Numbered from the stretch's first letter, positions 8,791 through 18,577 are shown. The stretch: DNA of 64,000 nucleotides from Chitinophagaceae bacterium UBA4407 (GCA_002390845.1 DGQT01000027.1:1-64000); one strand, 5' to 3'. The notes: a model not told the origin generated them from the sequence alone. A program made the numbers and translations.

Positions 8791-9549
8791 TTACAGATCA
8801 AGCTCTATTCCGGTACTAAAATTATAGGTATCTTTTATTATACCAACAGGCGGCGATGCATCGAACTGGTAGGTCCAGTTAAGGTTTACAGAAATAGCTT
8901 TACCTGTTTTTATTTTGAATATACTTTGGTTTAACAGGCGGTAATCTTTGCCATTAAAATATACCGGCTGGTAATAGGTTGTGGTAGTAAACTCTGTTTG
9001 CCCATTGGGTAAATAAGTAAACGATAAATAGTTACTGCTGCGCCAATCGCTTATCTGCTGTGGGTTTCCGGTTTCTCTTTCTACTTCGTACATTGCAAGC
9101 GCACCCAAATACAAATGAACTTTCTTGCTTCCAATTATTTTAAAACGTGGCCCTGCACCCAGTAAAAACCTGGAATTTATTTTGGTAATTACATTTTGCT
9201 GCAACTGCGTAAATGCTTCTAACCGTACTACTTTATCCAGTTTGTAATTATACCGGAAATGCAAAAAACTATTGTCGATATATGAGTTTGAAGCGGCTTT
9301 TAAAAAACCATAACTTCCTAATAAAAGGTACAAACTTTTTTTAGACTGATACTGTACATGCGCATCGGCGTTTGCAGTAAATATTTTTTGCCCGTTACTG
9401 GTAATGGAAATATTACCGGCTATACTTCCGCGCCAGCCCGTAGTATCTGTATGGTAACGCTGGCTTTCCATATTTACAATTTGTGCAAATGATTTTCCTG
9501 TAATAAAACACGCTGCTGCAAATAGAAAAATTCTTAGTGGTTTTGCCAT
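8791..9549 (-). CDS. DUF481-type outer-membrane beta-barrel protein
   Basis: The 252-residue protein has a signal peptide (MAKPLRIFLFAAACFITGKSFA). Alternating polar/hydrophobic strands and a C-terminal strand (YNFSTGIELDL) suggest a small outer-membrane barrel. The pattern WRGSIAGNISIT near the start, FLHFRYNY, and FLLGAGPRFK fit the DUF481 (YdiY-like) family. Its function is unknown in Bacteroidota; YdiY of E. coli is salt/acid induced. The gene has its own promoter region after the terminator of the lipoprotein gene at 9727-10515. Confidence 0.65.
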   Translation of the reverse strand: MAKPLRIFLFAAACFITGKSFAQIVNMESQRYHTDTTGWRGSIAGNISITSNGQKIFTANADAHVQYQSKKSLYLLLGSYGFLKAASNSYIDNSFLHFRYNYKLDKVVRLEAFTQLQQNVITKINSRFLLGAGPRFKIIGSKKVHLYLGALAMYEVERETGNPQQISDWRSSNYLSFTYLPNGQTEFTTTTYYQPVYFNGKDYRLLNQSIFKIKTGKAISVNLNWTYQFDASPPVGIIKDTYNFSTGIELDL

Positions 9550-9663
9550 AATCGGGTTGCTGAAAAATTCAAAATTTATTACTGTAAGTTATTTCAATAA
9601 TTATTTTTATACAACACAAAAGTAATGTTATAAAAACAACGCGGAACGCTAACCTGTATTCAT

Positions 9664-9703
9664 TAAAAATCCGGTTTATGTTTTTGCATAACCGGATTTT
9701 TAA
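9664..9703 (-). terminator. Terminator after the tandem-domain lipoprotein gene
   Basis: AAAAATCCGGTT(T)ATG pairs with CATAACCGGATTTTT. A/T runs on both sides allow bidirectional function. It lies 25 bases beyond the stop of the minus-strand gene 9727-10515. Confidence 0.85.
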
Positions 9704-9726
9704 TTTTGTTCTTAACAGCAGGCTCT

Positions 9727-10515
9727 TTACAAAAAATAATGACCAGCCAGTTTTATTGGTTCATCATAATTCTTTTGAAAGAATACAACTTTCTCCATTA
9801 CTTCATTATTACCCCTGTTAGACTTAATATAAATATCATAATAATTGCCTTCCCCGGATTCACCCTTAGCACCAATATTATAGGTAGAGCTGTCTTTTAT
9901 TACACTGTAATTTGAAATGCTGCCCAATTTATTTGCTGCATTGTTTAAGAACGCTGCCCAATTTTCTTTTGGTGTTGCCTTTAAAGCTTCATCAGAACAT
10001 AAAGCTATAGCTGCATCATAATTGCCCGATTTAACAGCATCCATATATTGGGTTGCTTCCTTCTCACTTTCTGTTATTTCAGTTGCATATTTCGGTTCTT
10101 TATGCAACCATGCGTACCTGTAAACTTTCATGCTGCCATCTTTTTCTTTTATTAATATTACTGAATCCTGCGATTTTCCGTATTGCCATTGTACATCGTA
10201 AGTTACAGTTACCGTTGTGCCGGTTGATGTGGAAGTTTCTACATTAAAGCCACTGGTTTTGGTAAACGTTTTTACATCGCCCAGTAATATTGAATTGCGC
10301 TGAAGGCTTTTAATCCAGGCTTCTTTTGTATCTGCTTCAAAGGCTTTATCGCTGCAAAGTGTAAGGGCTGTTGTATAGTCCTTTTTCTGCAGATCGGTAT
10401 AAAAGTTTGTGGCGGTTTCCTCTGCTTTGGTATTCATTTCGCCTGCACCGCAGGAAGTTAAAAATATGCCCAGGCAAAGCGTTAATGCAAATAGTTGGTT
10501 TGATCTCTTTTTCAT
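9727..10515 (-). CDS. Lipoprotein with two tandem NTF2-like modules
   Basis: The 262-residue lipoprotein has signal MKKRSNQLFALTLCLGIFLTSC, with the lipobox Cys at residue 22. Two related modules follow. Each begins with a helix of the type ATNFYTDLQKKDYTTALTLCSD / ATQYMDAVKSGNYDAAIALCSD and ends in beta strands, as in NTF2-like (DUF3887/DUF4019) domains. It is probably anchored to a membrane facing the periplasm. The function is unknown. The internal duplication (about residues 34-150 and 155-262) is clear by eye. Confidence 0.75.
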   Translation of the reverse strand: MKKRSNQLFALTLCLGIFLTSCGAGEMNTKAEETATNFYTDLQKKDYTTALTLCSDKAFEADTKEAWIKSLQRNSILLGDVKTFTKTSGFNVETSTSTGTTVTVTYDVQWQYGKSQDSVILIKEKDGSMKVYRYAWLHKEPKYATEITESEKEATQYMDAVKSGNYDAAIALCSDEALKATPKENWAAFLNNAANKLGSISNYSVIKDSSTYNIGAKGESGEGNYYDIYIKSNRGNNEVMEKVVFFQKNYDEPIKLAGHYFL

Positions 10516-10640
10516 TTTTGTTTGTTTAATTATAAGTCAAAAGTAGTGTAGGGTAAAAGTGATCATTTTAAAAAACTATTCATGGCGGTTTTACTGCTAT
10601 TTTCGGTGGCAGGAAAATTAAAAGTGGTAAAATATTTTAA

Positions 10641-10805
10641 TAATTATTAGCCCGGCTATATAACTTTTGTGATGCTTTCGTTGCGTCGCACACTTGTACT
10701 GTTGATTGTTCGGTCGACCGTTGACCGTCGACTGTCGACCGATGTTCTGAACGTACAAGTGAGTGACACAAGAGAAGCCTAATAGTAGCAATATAGTTTG
10801 GTATA
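10641..10805. repeat. Dispersed palindromic element, copy 5 (both arms)
   Basis: The left arm TTGCGTCGCACACTTGTACTG is at about 10681. The interior is rich in GTCGAC (GGTCGACCGTTGACC and relatives). The right arm is the GTACAAGTGAGTGACACAAG variant at about 10753. It lies in the 397-base divergent gap 10516-10912, where no gene is seen. Confidence 0.85.
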
Positions 10806-10912
10806 TATATTTCTTTCAACCGCATTTATATAAAAACCCGCCGGATATAGATTTGCGTTTTTAACTGTATGGCTGTACTTTACTTTTAATAAAAATTTAA
10901 ACCAAACACTGT

Positions 10913-12094
10913 ATGATTGATAAGCCTTTTTCTTATACACCAAGTCAGCAAATAAGAAGAGACCTGACTTTTGGAAAGCAGAACTGGAAGACCGCAGAAG
11001 ATCAATACAAAGAAGGTAAATATTTTGAAGCGCTCTGCAACACCATTACTTACATTGATGCAGCGATAGGTGAGCAGTTTAATAAAGACCCGCAAACCGG
11101 CGTAAAAGTTTCGCATGGTTCTGTGCAAATGCATATTGTATTAAGCAATGGCCAGTTGCAGGTGCTTACGCCTTTTGTTGATATTGCCAATGCACAAAAA
11201 TTAGTAGTGCTGCGTAAAGTTTGTGAGATAAATTTCGGCGTTTTAAATCTTGCGTCAATTGAATGCAAAGAAGATACGCTTTGCTTCTTATACAGTTGCC
11301 CGCTTGAAGCCTGCGAGCCCTGGAAGATTTATGATATACTAAAAGAAATCTGCTGGACAGCCGATAAATACGATGATGATTTTGTAATAATGCATGGTGC
11401 TTCATGGGTATATGAACCGAATGTTACACCGTTTTCGGAAAGCCGTAAAACGCTGTCGTGGCAGGGGTTTAAGCAATACCTGCTGGAAGCAAAAGAATGG
11501 ATCGGTTACTGGAAACAATTGGGCTATTCTTATATTGCGTGGGATGTGCTATACCTTACTTTAATGAAGATCGATCACCTGTGTGCGCCGCAGGGTTTTA
11601 TTAAAAATTACCTTGAAATAAATATTGATAAGCTGTTTGAAAAAAGAGATATTAACGACCTGGTGAATGATGGAATCAGCTATTTGCAATCACTTGATAA
11701 CCTGCCGCAATCAGCGTTCTTTACACAACTATATGATGTCTCTGTTTTTGTTCCCGCAAAAGTAACCGGAGCTGCAACCAGCATACAAAACTCTTTGAAG
11801 CAATCTCTTACAGATGCATATAATTATATAACAAAAAAAGAAGTGATCAGCGCGTATCTGTGTTTACAAAAAGCTGCTTTCAGGTTGTTATATAATTACA
11901 GGTTTAATGAAGTGCAATGGCAATATCTTGAATCAATTCTTTCAGGCAGTAATGGTCTGTCAACAGCAGATGCAACCAATAAATTGTACGATCAGTTGAA
12001 TGATTTTTACAGCAATCCACGGGATCTATACGTAGCGCCTGCCCCGGATAAAAAGGAAGAGAAGAAAGGGTTGTTTTCAAACTGGTTTAATTAA
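10913..12094 (+). CDS. Uncharacterised cytosolic protein, YbjN-like N-terminal region
   Basis: The 393-residue soluble protein has no signal or membrane segments. About residues 65-165 have the strand-helix pattern of the YbjN/type-III-chaperone-like fold (short strands around SVQMHIVLSNGQLQV, then LRKVCEINF, then a helix WKIYDILKEICWTAD). The rest is helical. The C-terminus is charged and ends KKGLFSNWFN. It is followed after 29 bases by the HtrA-like protease gene, whose C-terminus has a similar pattern, so the two are probably one operon and may interact. The family is not recognised with certainty. Confidence 0.55.
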   Translation: MIDKPFSYTPSQQIRRDLTFGKQNWKTAEDQYKEGKYFEALCNTITYIDAAIGEQFNKDPQTGVKVSHGSVQMHIVLSNGQLQVLTPFVDIANAQKLVVLRKVCEINFGVLNLASIECKEDTLCFLYSCPLEACEPWKIYDILKEICWTADKYDDDFVIMHGASWVYEPNVTPFSESRKTLSWQGFKQYLLEAKEWIGYWKQLGYSYIAWDVLYLTLMKIDHLCAPQGFIKNYLEINIDKLFEKRDINDLVNDGISYLQSLDNLPQSAFFTQLYDVSVFVPAKVTGAATSIQNSLKQSLTDAYNYITKKEVISAYLCLQKAAFRLLYNYRFNEVQWQYLESILSGSNGLSTADATNKLYDQLNDFYSNPRDLYVAPAPDKKEEKKGLFSNWFN

Positions 12095-12123
12095 ACATAA
12101 AAAAATATTATAAAAAATAAGCA

Positions 12124-13203
12124 ATGGAAAATTCGCTTTTGGTAAATATAAAAAACGCCGTACATAAAGTATATACTTCAGCCGGAACCGGAACCGCTTT
12201 TTACTTAAATGAAAGCGATTGCTTTGCAACCAATTATCATGTGGTAGAAGGTTTCCGCGAAGTTGCATTGGAAAACCAGTTGCAATACCGTTACAATGCA
12301 AAGGTTGTATTGATTGATCCCATAAACGATATAGCAATTTTAAGATGCAGTGATGCGCCAAGAACTTCATCCATCAATCTCAATCCTGCCCTTAAAACAA
12401 CAGAAGCTGAAAAGGTTACTGTGCTTGGCTTTCCGTATGGCCCGTTCAGTGTTACAGAAGGTATTATATCAAACAATGCACGCATCTTAAACAATAAAAC
12501 TTTTATACAAACAGATGCAGCGATCAATCCCGGCAACAGCGGCGGACCTATTGTAAACAGCAATGGCGAACTCGTTGCGATTGCTTCATCAAAGTTTAAC
12601 GAGGCAGATAGTACCGGCTTTGGTATTCCTCATCGTGTGCTTGTTTCGGTGCTTGATAAACTTACCAATAGTACGGAGCAGATATTCAGTGTGGCATGTG
12701 GCTCATGCGGTAATCTTTCTACACAGGATACTTCGTATTGCCCTTCCTGCGGTGCTTCGGTAAGTACAAATTATTTTAAAGAGAGAGAAGCAGAACGTTT
12801 TGCGCCATTGATAGAACAGGCTATTTTAAATGCAGGTACCGACCCTGTTCTTGCCCGTAACGGCAAGCTTTATTGGGAGTTTCACAATGGCAGTTCTTTG
12901 ATCAGGATTTTTTCTTTCAAAGACAATTATGTATATGCAACTTCGCCGCTTAACAGTCTTGCAGGCAATAAGCTGGAAGCGCTGTACCGTTACCTCTCAT
13001 CCAATGCTGCAGCGCCTTACAGGTTTGGCATTTATCAAAACGATATTTTTTTATCGTACCGTTTTGCTGTTGCAGATCTGTACGGGCCAACGCAAAAAAA
13101 CGTGCTTACACTATTAAGCGGGTTCATTAACCGTGCCGATACAATGGATAATTATATAGAAGAAAATTTCGGTTGCCCTAAAACTGTTTTTTCAAGAAAT
13201 TAA
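12124..13203 (+). CDS. Cytosolic HtrA-like serine protease with zinc ribbon and YbjN-like tail
   Basis: The 359-residue protein has a trypsin-fold domain at residues 1-185 with a full triad: His39 (NYHVV), Asp69 (DPINDIAIL) and Ser139 (GNSGGP). A zinc-ribbon follows: C192-x2-C195 and C206-x2-C209. A C-terminal module (about 240-355) has strand-helix order like YbjN. No signal peptide, membrane helix or PDZ domain is present, unlike DegP/DegQ, so a cytosolic role is inferred. It is second in an operon with the gene at 10913. It may be a regulated protease responding to metal or protein damage; that is speculation. Confidence 0.78.
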   Translation: MENSLLVNIKNAVHKVYTSAGTGTAFYLNESDCFATNYHVVEGFREVALENQLQYRYNAKVVLIDPINDIAILRCSDAPRTSSINLNPALKTTEAEKVTVLGFPYGPFSVTEGIISNNARILNNKTFIQTDAAINPGNSGGPIVNSNGELVAIASSKFNEADSTGFGIPHRVLVSVLDKLTNSTEQIFSVACGSCGNLSTQDTSYCPSCGASVSTNYFKEREAERFAPLIEQAILNAGTDPVLARNGKLYWEFHNGSSLIRIFSFKDNYVYATSPLNSLAGNKLEALYRYLSSNAAAPYRFGIYQNDIFLSYRFAVADLYGPTQKNVLTLLSGFINRADTMDNYIEENFGCPKTVFSRN

Positions 13204-13228
13204 AAACTGTAACAATATTTATTAAGGA

Positions 13229-13712
13229 ATTTATGAGACGGGCATTTATTCATTGTGAGGCTTTCGTTGCCACGCTCGTTTCACAGTTCCCCTTTCATGG
13301 CAACATTTAAGCGAAGCGTGGCATCCCTAAGAATTTCGCATGAGCGTCAAGCTAAAATTTAGTATTACAAGCTGAAACATTTTGCTGTACAGGGTTTCAA
13401 TTTTTTTACACTGTCGTTTCCATCGTGCGTTATAATACCCGTCCCTGCATAAGGCGCCTCAGCCGGTTCGGTTCCGGCAAAGCCGGAATTGCTGCGATGG
13501 CGTAGCCATATCGCAGCAAAGAAGCGGGTGCAGCGCCGCTGCAAGGACAATGCCATGCGGCAATGAGCATACAGGTATTGAATTTGAACGATGTATAAAT
13601 AAAATTAGCTTGACGCCTATGCGAAGAATTTCGGGGCCGAATTTATTTTGGGATCGCACACTTTTACTTTATAACACCCATCAGCATTCAACAGCCGGTG
13701 GCTCATTATATC
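13229..13712. repeat. Large composite palindromic element (copy 6) with GC-rich hairpins
   Basis: Outer ends TTTATGAGACGGGC (13229) and AGCCGGTGGCTCATTA (about 13692) are those of the dispersed family, but the inside differs. TGCCACGCT (13268-13276) pairs with AGCGTGGCA (13315-13323). A 21-base inverted repeat with two mismatches joins 13335-13355 and 13605-13625. Between them lies a GC-rich core with TTGCTGCGATGGC / GCCATATCGCAGCAA and CCGGC / GCCGG hairpins. A decayed arm TCGCACACTTTTAC is near 13653. No gene is seen in 13204-13739. Confidence 0.75.
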
Positions 13713-13739
13713 AAACAGGATGATGATATCAATAATTCA

Positions 13740-14708
13740 ATGATGAAAAGAATACTCATGTTTGCAATATTAACTTCTGTTATTAATTTTTTTACAGGCT
13801 GTACAGGCACTGTACTCTTTAAACAGGGGTACAATATCAGTGGCAATAAAGTGTATTTCAAAAACGCATTCCCCGGCAATACATTCGAGATAGAAAAGGC
13901 TGATACACGATCATTTAAAATTGTTATGCAGCCTGGCATGAGTGAAGATGAAAGCAATAAATACTTTGCTACTGACCAGAACAATGTTTATTATTATGGC
14001 TATCCCCTGGATGGAAGCGACGGCAAAACTTTTACTGTAATAACTAAAGATTTTGCAAAAGATAAAAATCAATGCTACTACCACGGGAATATCATCCCAG
14101 GCTCCGATCCTGCTTCGTTTACAGTAAGAGATCAAACCTTTTCAACAGATAAAAATAACGTGTATAAAGGCGAAATGGTGATGGATCATAGTTCATCAGT
14201 TTTCGAAAGTTTCGACAGCAGTACCGTAGTGCATACTGCAAATGCAGTCTCCGTATTTCAAACAATTATTCCGCTTTTGCCGGGAGCGGAATTCAGGTTT
14301 CTGAAATTTAATTATTATGCTGTTGACGGCCAGGTATATTTCGCCGAAAAACCCATGCCCGATGCCGATGTTAAAAGCTTCAGCGCATTGAATGATTTCT
14401 TTTCAAAAACTGCACAGCATGTTTATTACGCAGATAAAATAATTGAAGGCGCTGATCCTGAAACATATCAACTGCTACCCAGCCCTTATGCCAAAGACGA
14501 TAAACATATATTCTTCTTTGAAAAGACAATTGAAGGTGCCGATATAAAAACATTTGAAATACTGAATATCAATTTTCAGTGCAGCAGGGATAAGTACTGG
14601 GCTTACCATGAAGATAAAAGGATTAAGCATGTAACACCAGAAGACATGGCGAATAAAAAACCGTGCAGGCAATGCAATGAAGAATCTATTTATTTCGAAG
14701 AAAAGTAA
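13740..14708 (+). CDS. DKNYY-repeat lipoprotein
   Basis: ATG at 13740 (or 13743) gives a lipoprotein signal ending in the lipobox FFTGC; the longer ORF start at 13698 would bury it. The mature protein has several DKNYY-family repeats (units such as FATDQNNVYYYG, FAKDKNQCYYHG, FSKTAQHVYYAD, YAKDDKHIFFFE) in about residues 60-280. These repeats are found in surface or periplasmic lipoproteins of unknown function. It is first gene of a probable operon with the two membrane-protein genes downstream. Confidence 0.75.
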   Translation: MMKRILMFAILTSVINFFTGCTGTVLFKQGYNISGNKVYFKNAFPGNTFEIEKADTRSFKIVMQPGMSEDESNKYFATDQNNVYYYGYPLDGSDGKTFTVITKDFAKDKNQCYYHGNIIPGSDPASFTVRDQTFSTDKNNVYKGEMVMDHSSSVFESFDSSTVVHTANAVSVFQTIIPLLPGAEFRFLKFNYYAVDGQVYFAEKPMPDADVKSFSALNDFFSKTAQHVYYADKIIEGADPETYQLLPSPYAKDDKHIFFFEKTIEGADIKTFEILNINFQCSRDKYWAYHEDKRIKHVTPEDMANKKPCRQCNEESIYFEEK

Positions 14709-14842
14709 ACATCTTCAATACCAGCTATAGATTTATATCCGCCACTTCTTTTAGATAATCCACCACAAAAACCTTTGCTTAAACCAGCTTAGGTAATGCT
14801 GGTACTTTTAATCCGGGAACTGCAAACGCAAAATAGAATATA

Positions 14843-15586
14843 ATGAAAAGCTTTATTTTATCATTCATACTTACAGTTATTATCTGCGCTTTTTTTATGG
14901 GTATTTATGAAACCAAAACAAGCGCTATCATCAATAAGATTCCTGTTTGGGTTTTTATTATACTGGCCGTTGTTTTCCTGGCAGGTTACCTGCTGGCTTT
15001 GTATTGGGGGTTTACAGGCATTTTTAAAGAACACCGGTTGTTTAATTTTTTCGGCATTGGTTTTAGTTTATTCGGGCTAGGCATTTACCTGTTTTTTTAT
15101 ATAATTCAGGGAGGCATGGGAAGTGAAAGTACGGGGCAGTTTGATCACAGCTTAAGTAAGATCGAAGTCAACCAACGTACTGCGTTGGATAACCTTATCC
15201 AACAGACAAACACAAAAGCTTCCGATATAAAAATGGTTGCGTATTGGGAGATGACTAAGAACCCAAACGACTTTTCCTTATGCGTACAACATGGAAATAT
15301 TATTGGGCTGCAGATAAAAAACAAACAGCTAAATGATGTTATGAATATTTCAAAACTAAGCCACTTAAACTGGCTGGTTATCGAAAACTGCAATCTTAAA
15401 AGCATGGCAGATTTAAACCTGCCGGCATTGGAACGTTTAGCAGTAAATCATAACCAACTTACCAATCTTGCAGGTTTAGAAAACTGCCCGAAAGTTACCT
15501 GGTTAAATTTTCAAAGCAATCCGGTTACAGATTCATCAGCAGTAAAAAATTATCCTAATAAGGAACTATATATAATAAATGAATAA
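14843..15586 (+). CDS. Membrane protein with C-terminal leucine-rich repeats
   Basis: The 247-residue protein has three hydrophobic helices in the first 100 residues (from MKSFILSFILTVIICAFFM, WVFIILAVVFLAGYLLALYW, and FGIGFSLFGLGIYLFFYII). A soluble domain follows with about four short leucine-rich repeats, such as LNWLVIENCNLKSM, LERLAVNHNQL and VTWLNFQSNPV. It is an unrecognised family. It lies 15 bases before the next membrane protein gene, which suggests co-transcription. Confidence 0.6.
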   Translation: MKSFILSFILTVIICAFFMGIYETKTSAIINKIPVWVFIILAVVFLAGYLLALYWGFTGIFKEHRLFNFFGIGFSLFGLGIYLFFYIIQGGMGSESTGQFDHSLSKIEVNQRTALDNLIQQTNTKASDIKMVAYWEMTKNPNDFSLCVQHGNIIGLQIKNKQLNDVMNISKLSHLNWLVIENCNLKSMADLNLPALERLAVNHNQLTNLAGLENCPKVTWLNFQSNPVTDSSAVKNYPNKELYIINE

Positions 15587-15601
15587 CCAAATTTTATAAA
15601 C

Positions 15602-16333
15602 ATGCCGGACACATTTTATATGCTTTTTTTCTTTGGGATTATTTACCTGATAGAATTTGGAATTGTTTATTTAAGCACCCGAAAATCATTTCCCAAACGT
15701 TCACTGCAGCTAAATGCAGGTGCATGGTTACTGCTGATGATGATTACTTATTACAGCGGAGCACTTGGCGGCCTGTTTTCAGTTTTGTTAATGATTGTTC
15801 TTTTACTTGTACTCAGGAAACCCAGTCAGGTCAAGGATTTTCAGCAATTCTATGCTGAAAATAAAATCTATACCTCAAAAAAAATTTCACATGCAGTTGC
15901 TGATATTCTTGGCAACAGAAACTGGACTTATGCTGAAGGAACACTTAACAAAAATGCCGGTGAAACAATAAATTATTTTTTCTGGCAGGGCTATACTTCT
16001 TCGTATGTAACTACAGGTAAATTCACACATACAACGGCATACACACATTACCTTGCGTTTATTTTTCCACCCGGTACGGTCAGTAATGTTTTTAAACAGC
16101 ATGCACTTGCAGCAGCAGATAAATCACACTATACATTAAAGGAGAAAATAAAATTCTTTTTTATTCCCGATACTGATACGCCTTGTTTGGTTACGACTGC
16201 TGCGGATGGAAGTTTTATTGTGGAGTACGTTACAACTCCTGACGTTGAGCATTATGCAAAACGGCTTAGCTGGATAAAGGAAAATATTACCAAATTGTAT
16301 TACCCGGTTACTGAATTTGCTTTCGCGAATTAA
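15602..16333 (+). CDS. Uncharacterised membrane protein
   Basis: The 243-residue protein starts with hydrophobic helices (MLFFFGIIYLIEFGIVYL, LLLMMITYY, and LLMIVLLLVLR). An approximately 160-residue soluble domain follows with a mixed alpha/beta look. No family is recognised. It is the last gene of the 13740-16333 group and is followed by a palindromic element. Confidence 0.5.
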   Translation: MPDTFYMLFFFGIIYLIEFGIVYLSTRKSFPKRSLQLNAGAWLLLMMITYYSGALGGLFSVLLMIVLLLVLRKPSQVKDFQQFYAENKIYTSKKISHAVADILGNRNWTYAEGTLNKNAGETINYFFWQGYTSSYVTTGKFTHTTAYTHYLAFIFPPGTVSNVFKQHALAAADKSHYTLKEKIKFFFIPDTDTPCLVTTAADGSFIVEYVTTPDVEHYAKRLSWIKENITKLYYPVTEFAFAN

Positions 16334-16636
16334 TATTTATTGGCCAGGCTGAAGTACTGCTATTAATCATTCTTGCCACGCTCGTTTCACAGTTCCTCTT
16401 TCATGGGAACATTTATGCGAAGTATTGAAGCGCCTGTACCGGATTCATTTTAGAGCCTCAACTTTTATATGTCAAGCTTCGCATATTAAATTTATTTCCA
16501 AAAAATCTCTTTGAGTAACGCAATTATTCAGTACAATGCATGTACTTCGCACTGCTGCTTATCGTTTCAAAAGCTGAATAGTGCGACGCAACAGTTGATG
16601 CCATGAAAGATAAAAGCCCGGCTCAAAAAAAATAAT
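16334..16636. repeat. Composite palindromic element, copy 7
   Basis: Outer ends TTTATTGGCCAGGC and AGCCCGGCTCAAAAAAAA. Near its left end it shares TTGCCACGCTCGTTTCACAG with 13267-13286 of copy 6. Near its right end it carries the standard right arm AGTGCGACGCAACAGTTGATGCC. A TTCAGTACAATGCATGTACTTCG palindromic core lies between. No gene is seen in 16334-16675. Confidence 0.75.
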
Positions 16637-16675
16637 AATAAACAGGTGCCTTTTTTTACTTATTAATATTACAAC

Positions 16676-18556
16676 ATGAAACAATTACTCGCTTTTTTAT
16701 TCCTGATTGTTAGTGGTGCAGCAAAAGCACAAACTACAGACTCTGCATGGATGGTAAACAACTATACAAAAACAGAAGTTTATATACCCATGCGTGATGG
16801 TGTTAAATTATTTACTACGGTATATGCGCCCAATGATGCAAGTGAAAAGCATCCGGTATTAATCACAAGAACACCATATTCCTGTGCGCCTTACGGTGCA
16901 AAAAACTGGAAGGCTTACTGGAACAGCTACCAGAAGGCCTATTTTAAAGAAGGCTATATTATTGTAACACAGGATGTGCGTGGCCGTTGGATGAGTGAAG
17001 GAACTTTTATGGATGTGCGCCCGTTTAACCCAAACAAAACAGGTAAAGAAACTGATGAGGCAAGTGATACTTACGATGCTATTGACTGGCTGGTAAAAAA
17101 TGTTCCGAACAACAATGGCAACGTGGGTGTGTTTGGTATTTCTTATCCGGGTTTTTATTCTACGATGGCTGCCGCCAGTGCACACCCCGCATTAAAAGCA
17201 GTAAGCCCGCAGGCACCGGTTACCAACTGGTTTATTGGCGATGATTTTCACCACAACGGAGCTTTATTTCAAATGGATGGTTTTTCTTTTTATTCATCTT
17301 TTGGTAAGCCCCGTCCGCAGCCAACAACCGAGGGCCCAACTGAGTTTGAGTATTACACACACGATAATTATAAATTTTACCTGGAAACAGGCGCTGTAAA
17401 GAACCTGACCAAATTAATGGGCGACAGTATTGCGTTCTGGAAAGATTTAATGATGCATCCGAACTATGATGGTTTCTGGAAAGCACGTGATGCCCGTAAC
17501 GCTACAAAAAACCTGCAGCCTGCCATGTTATGGGTTGGTGGTTTATTTGATGCAGAAGATTGCTGGGGCGCATGGAATGCGTATAAAGCAGCAGAGCAGA
17601 ATAACCCCGGTAAAGCCTTTAATAAAATTGTTGATGGTCCGTGGTATCATGGCCAGTGGGCAAGCAATGATGGAACGCATTTGGGTAATGTAAGTTTTGG
17701 AAGTAACACCAGTGCATATTATCAGCAAAATATTGAAATTCCATTCTTTAATTATTTTTTAAAAGGTAAAGGAGATGTGAACCAGATTGCTGAAGCAAAT
17801 ATTTTTATATCGGGCGCCAACGAATGGAAAACTTTTGCGCAATGGCCGCCTGCTGGTAAGGAAGATAAAACAATGTATTTGCAAACTAATGGAAAACTGG
17901 ATTGGGCTAAACCTTCTGCAGCAAAGGGTTTCAGTGAATATATCAGCGATCCTGCACACCCTGTTCCATATACAGAAGATGTGCATTTTAACCGTACAAG
18001 AAATTATATGACGGATGATCAGCGCTTCGCTGGCCGCAGGCCTGATGTACTTTCTTTTCAAACAGATGTATTAAGCGAAGACCTTACCGTTACAGGTAAT
18101 GTAGTTGCTGATTTAATGACCAGCATCTCTACCACAGATGCAGATTTTGTTGTAAAAGTGATTGATGTTTTTCCTGATGATCTTACTTATACCAATGTAG
18201 ATATTTATGCAGAACAGGATCCGGCTTGTGCTTACCCGATGGCCGGTTATCAGATGCTGGTACGTGGCGAAATATTCCGGGGCCGCTACCGAAAGAGTTA
18301 TGAAAACCCTTCAGCATTTACACCCAATAAAACGGAAGAAGTAAAATTTGAATTACCACCCATTGCACATACATTTAAAAAAGGACATCGCTTAATGGTT
18401 CAGATACAAAGCAGTTGGTTTCCTCTGGTTGACCGCAACCCGCAGCAGTTTATAGACATTTATCATTGCGATGATAAAGACTTTATAAAGAGCGATATTA
18501 AAGTGTATCATAGTGCGCAATATGCATCTAAGATTATTTTGCCGGTGTTGAAATAA
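16676..18556 (+). CDS. Secreted CocE/NonD-family alpha/beta hydrolase
   Basis: The 626-residue protein has a signal peptide (MKQLLAFLFLIVSGAAKAQ). An S15/CocE catalytic domain follows, with nucleophile Ser156 in GISYPG, a likely Asp in GGLFDAED and a likely His in GPWYHGQW. The C-terminal jelly-roll domain (X-Pro dipeptidyl-peptidase C-terminal, about 420-620) begins around residue 450. Relatives include cocaine esterase, glutaryl-7-ACA acylase and alpha-amino-acid ester hydrolases, so ester or amide hydrolysis in the periplasm is likely. Monocistronic; substrate unknown. Confidence 0.9.
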   Translation: MKQLLAFLFLIVSGAAKAQTTDSAWMVNNYTKTEVYIPMRDGVKLFTTVYAPNDASEKHPVLITRTPYSCAPYGAKNWKAYWNSYQKAYFKEGYIIVTQDVRGRWMSEGTFMDVRPFNPNKTGKETDEASDTYDAIDWLVKNVPNNNGNVGVFGISYPGFYSTMAAASAHPALKAVSPQAPVTNWFIGDDFHHNGALFQMDGFSFYSSFGKPRPQPTTEGPTEFEYYTHDNYKFYLETGAVKNLTKLMGDSIAFWKDLMMHPNYDGFWKARDARNATKNLQPAMLWVGGLFDAEDCWGAWNAYKAAEQNNPGKAFNKIVDGPWYHGQWASNDGTHLGNVSFGSNTSAYYQQNIEIPFFNYFLKGKGDVNQIAEANIFISGANEWKTFAQWPPAGKEDKTMYLQTNGKLDWAKPSAAKGFSEYISDPAHPVPYTEDVHFNRTRNYMTDDQRFAGRRPDVLSFQTDVLSEDLTVTGNVVADLMTSISTTDADFVVKVIDVFPDDLTYTNVDIYAEQDPACAYPMAGYQMLVRGEIFRGRYRKSYENPSAFTPNKTEEVKFELPPIAHTFKKGHRLMVQIQSSWFPLVDRNPQQFIDIYHCDDKDFIKSDIKVYHSAQYASKIILPVLK

Positions 18557-18577
18557 TCAATAAAAGATTCTGTTTTC

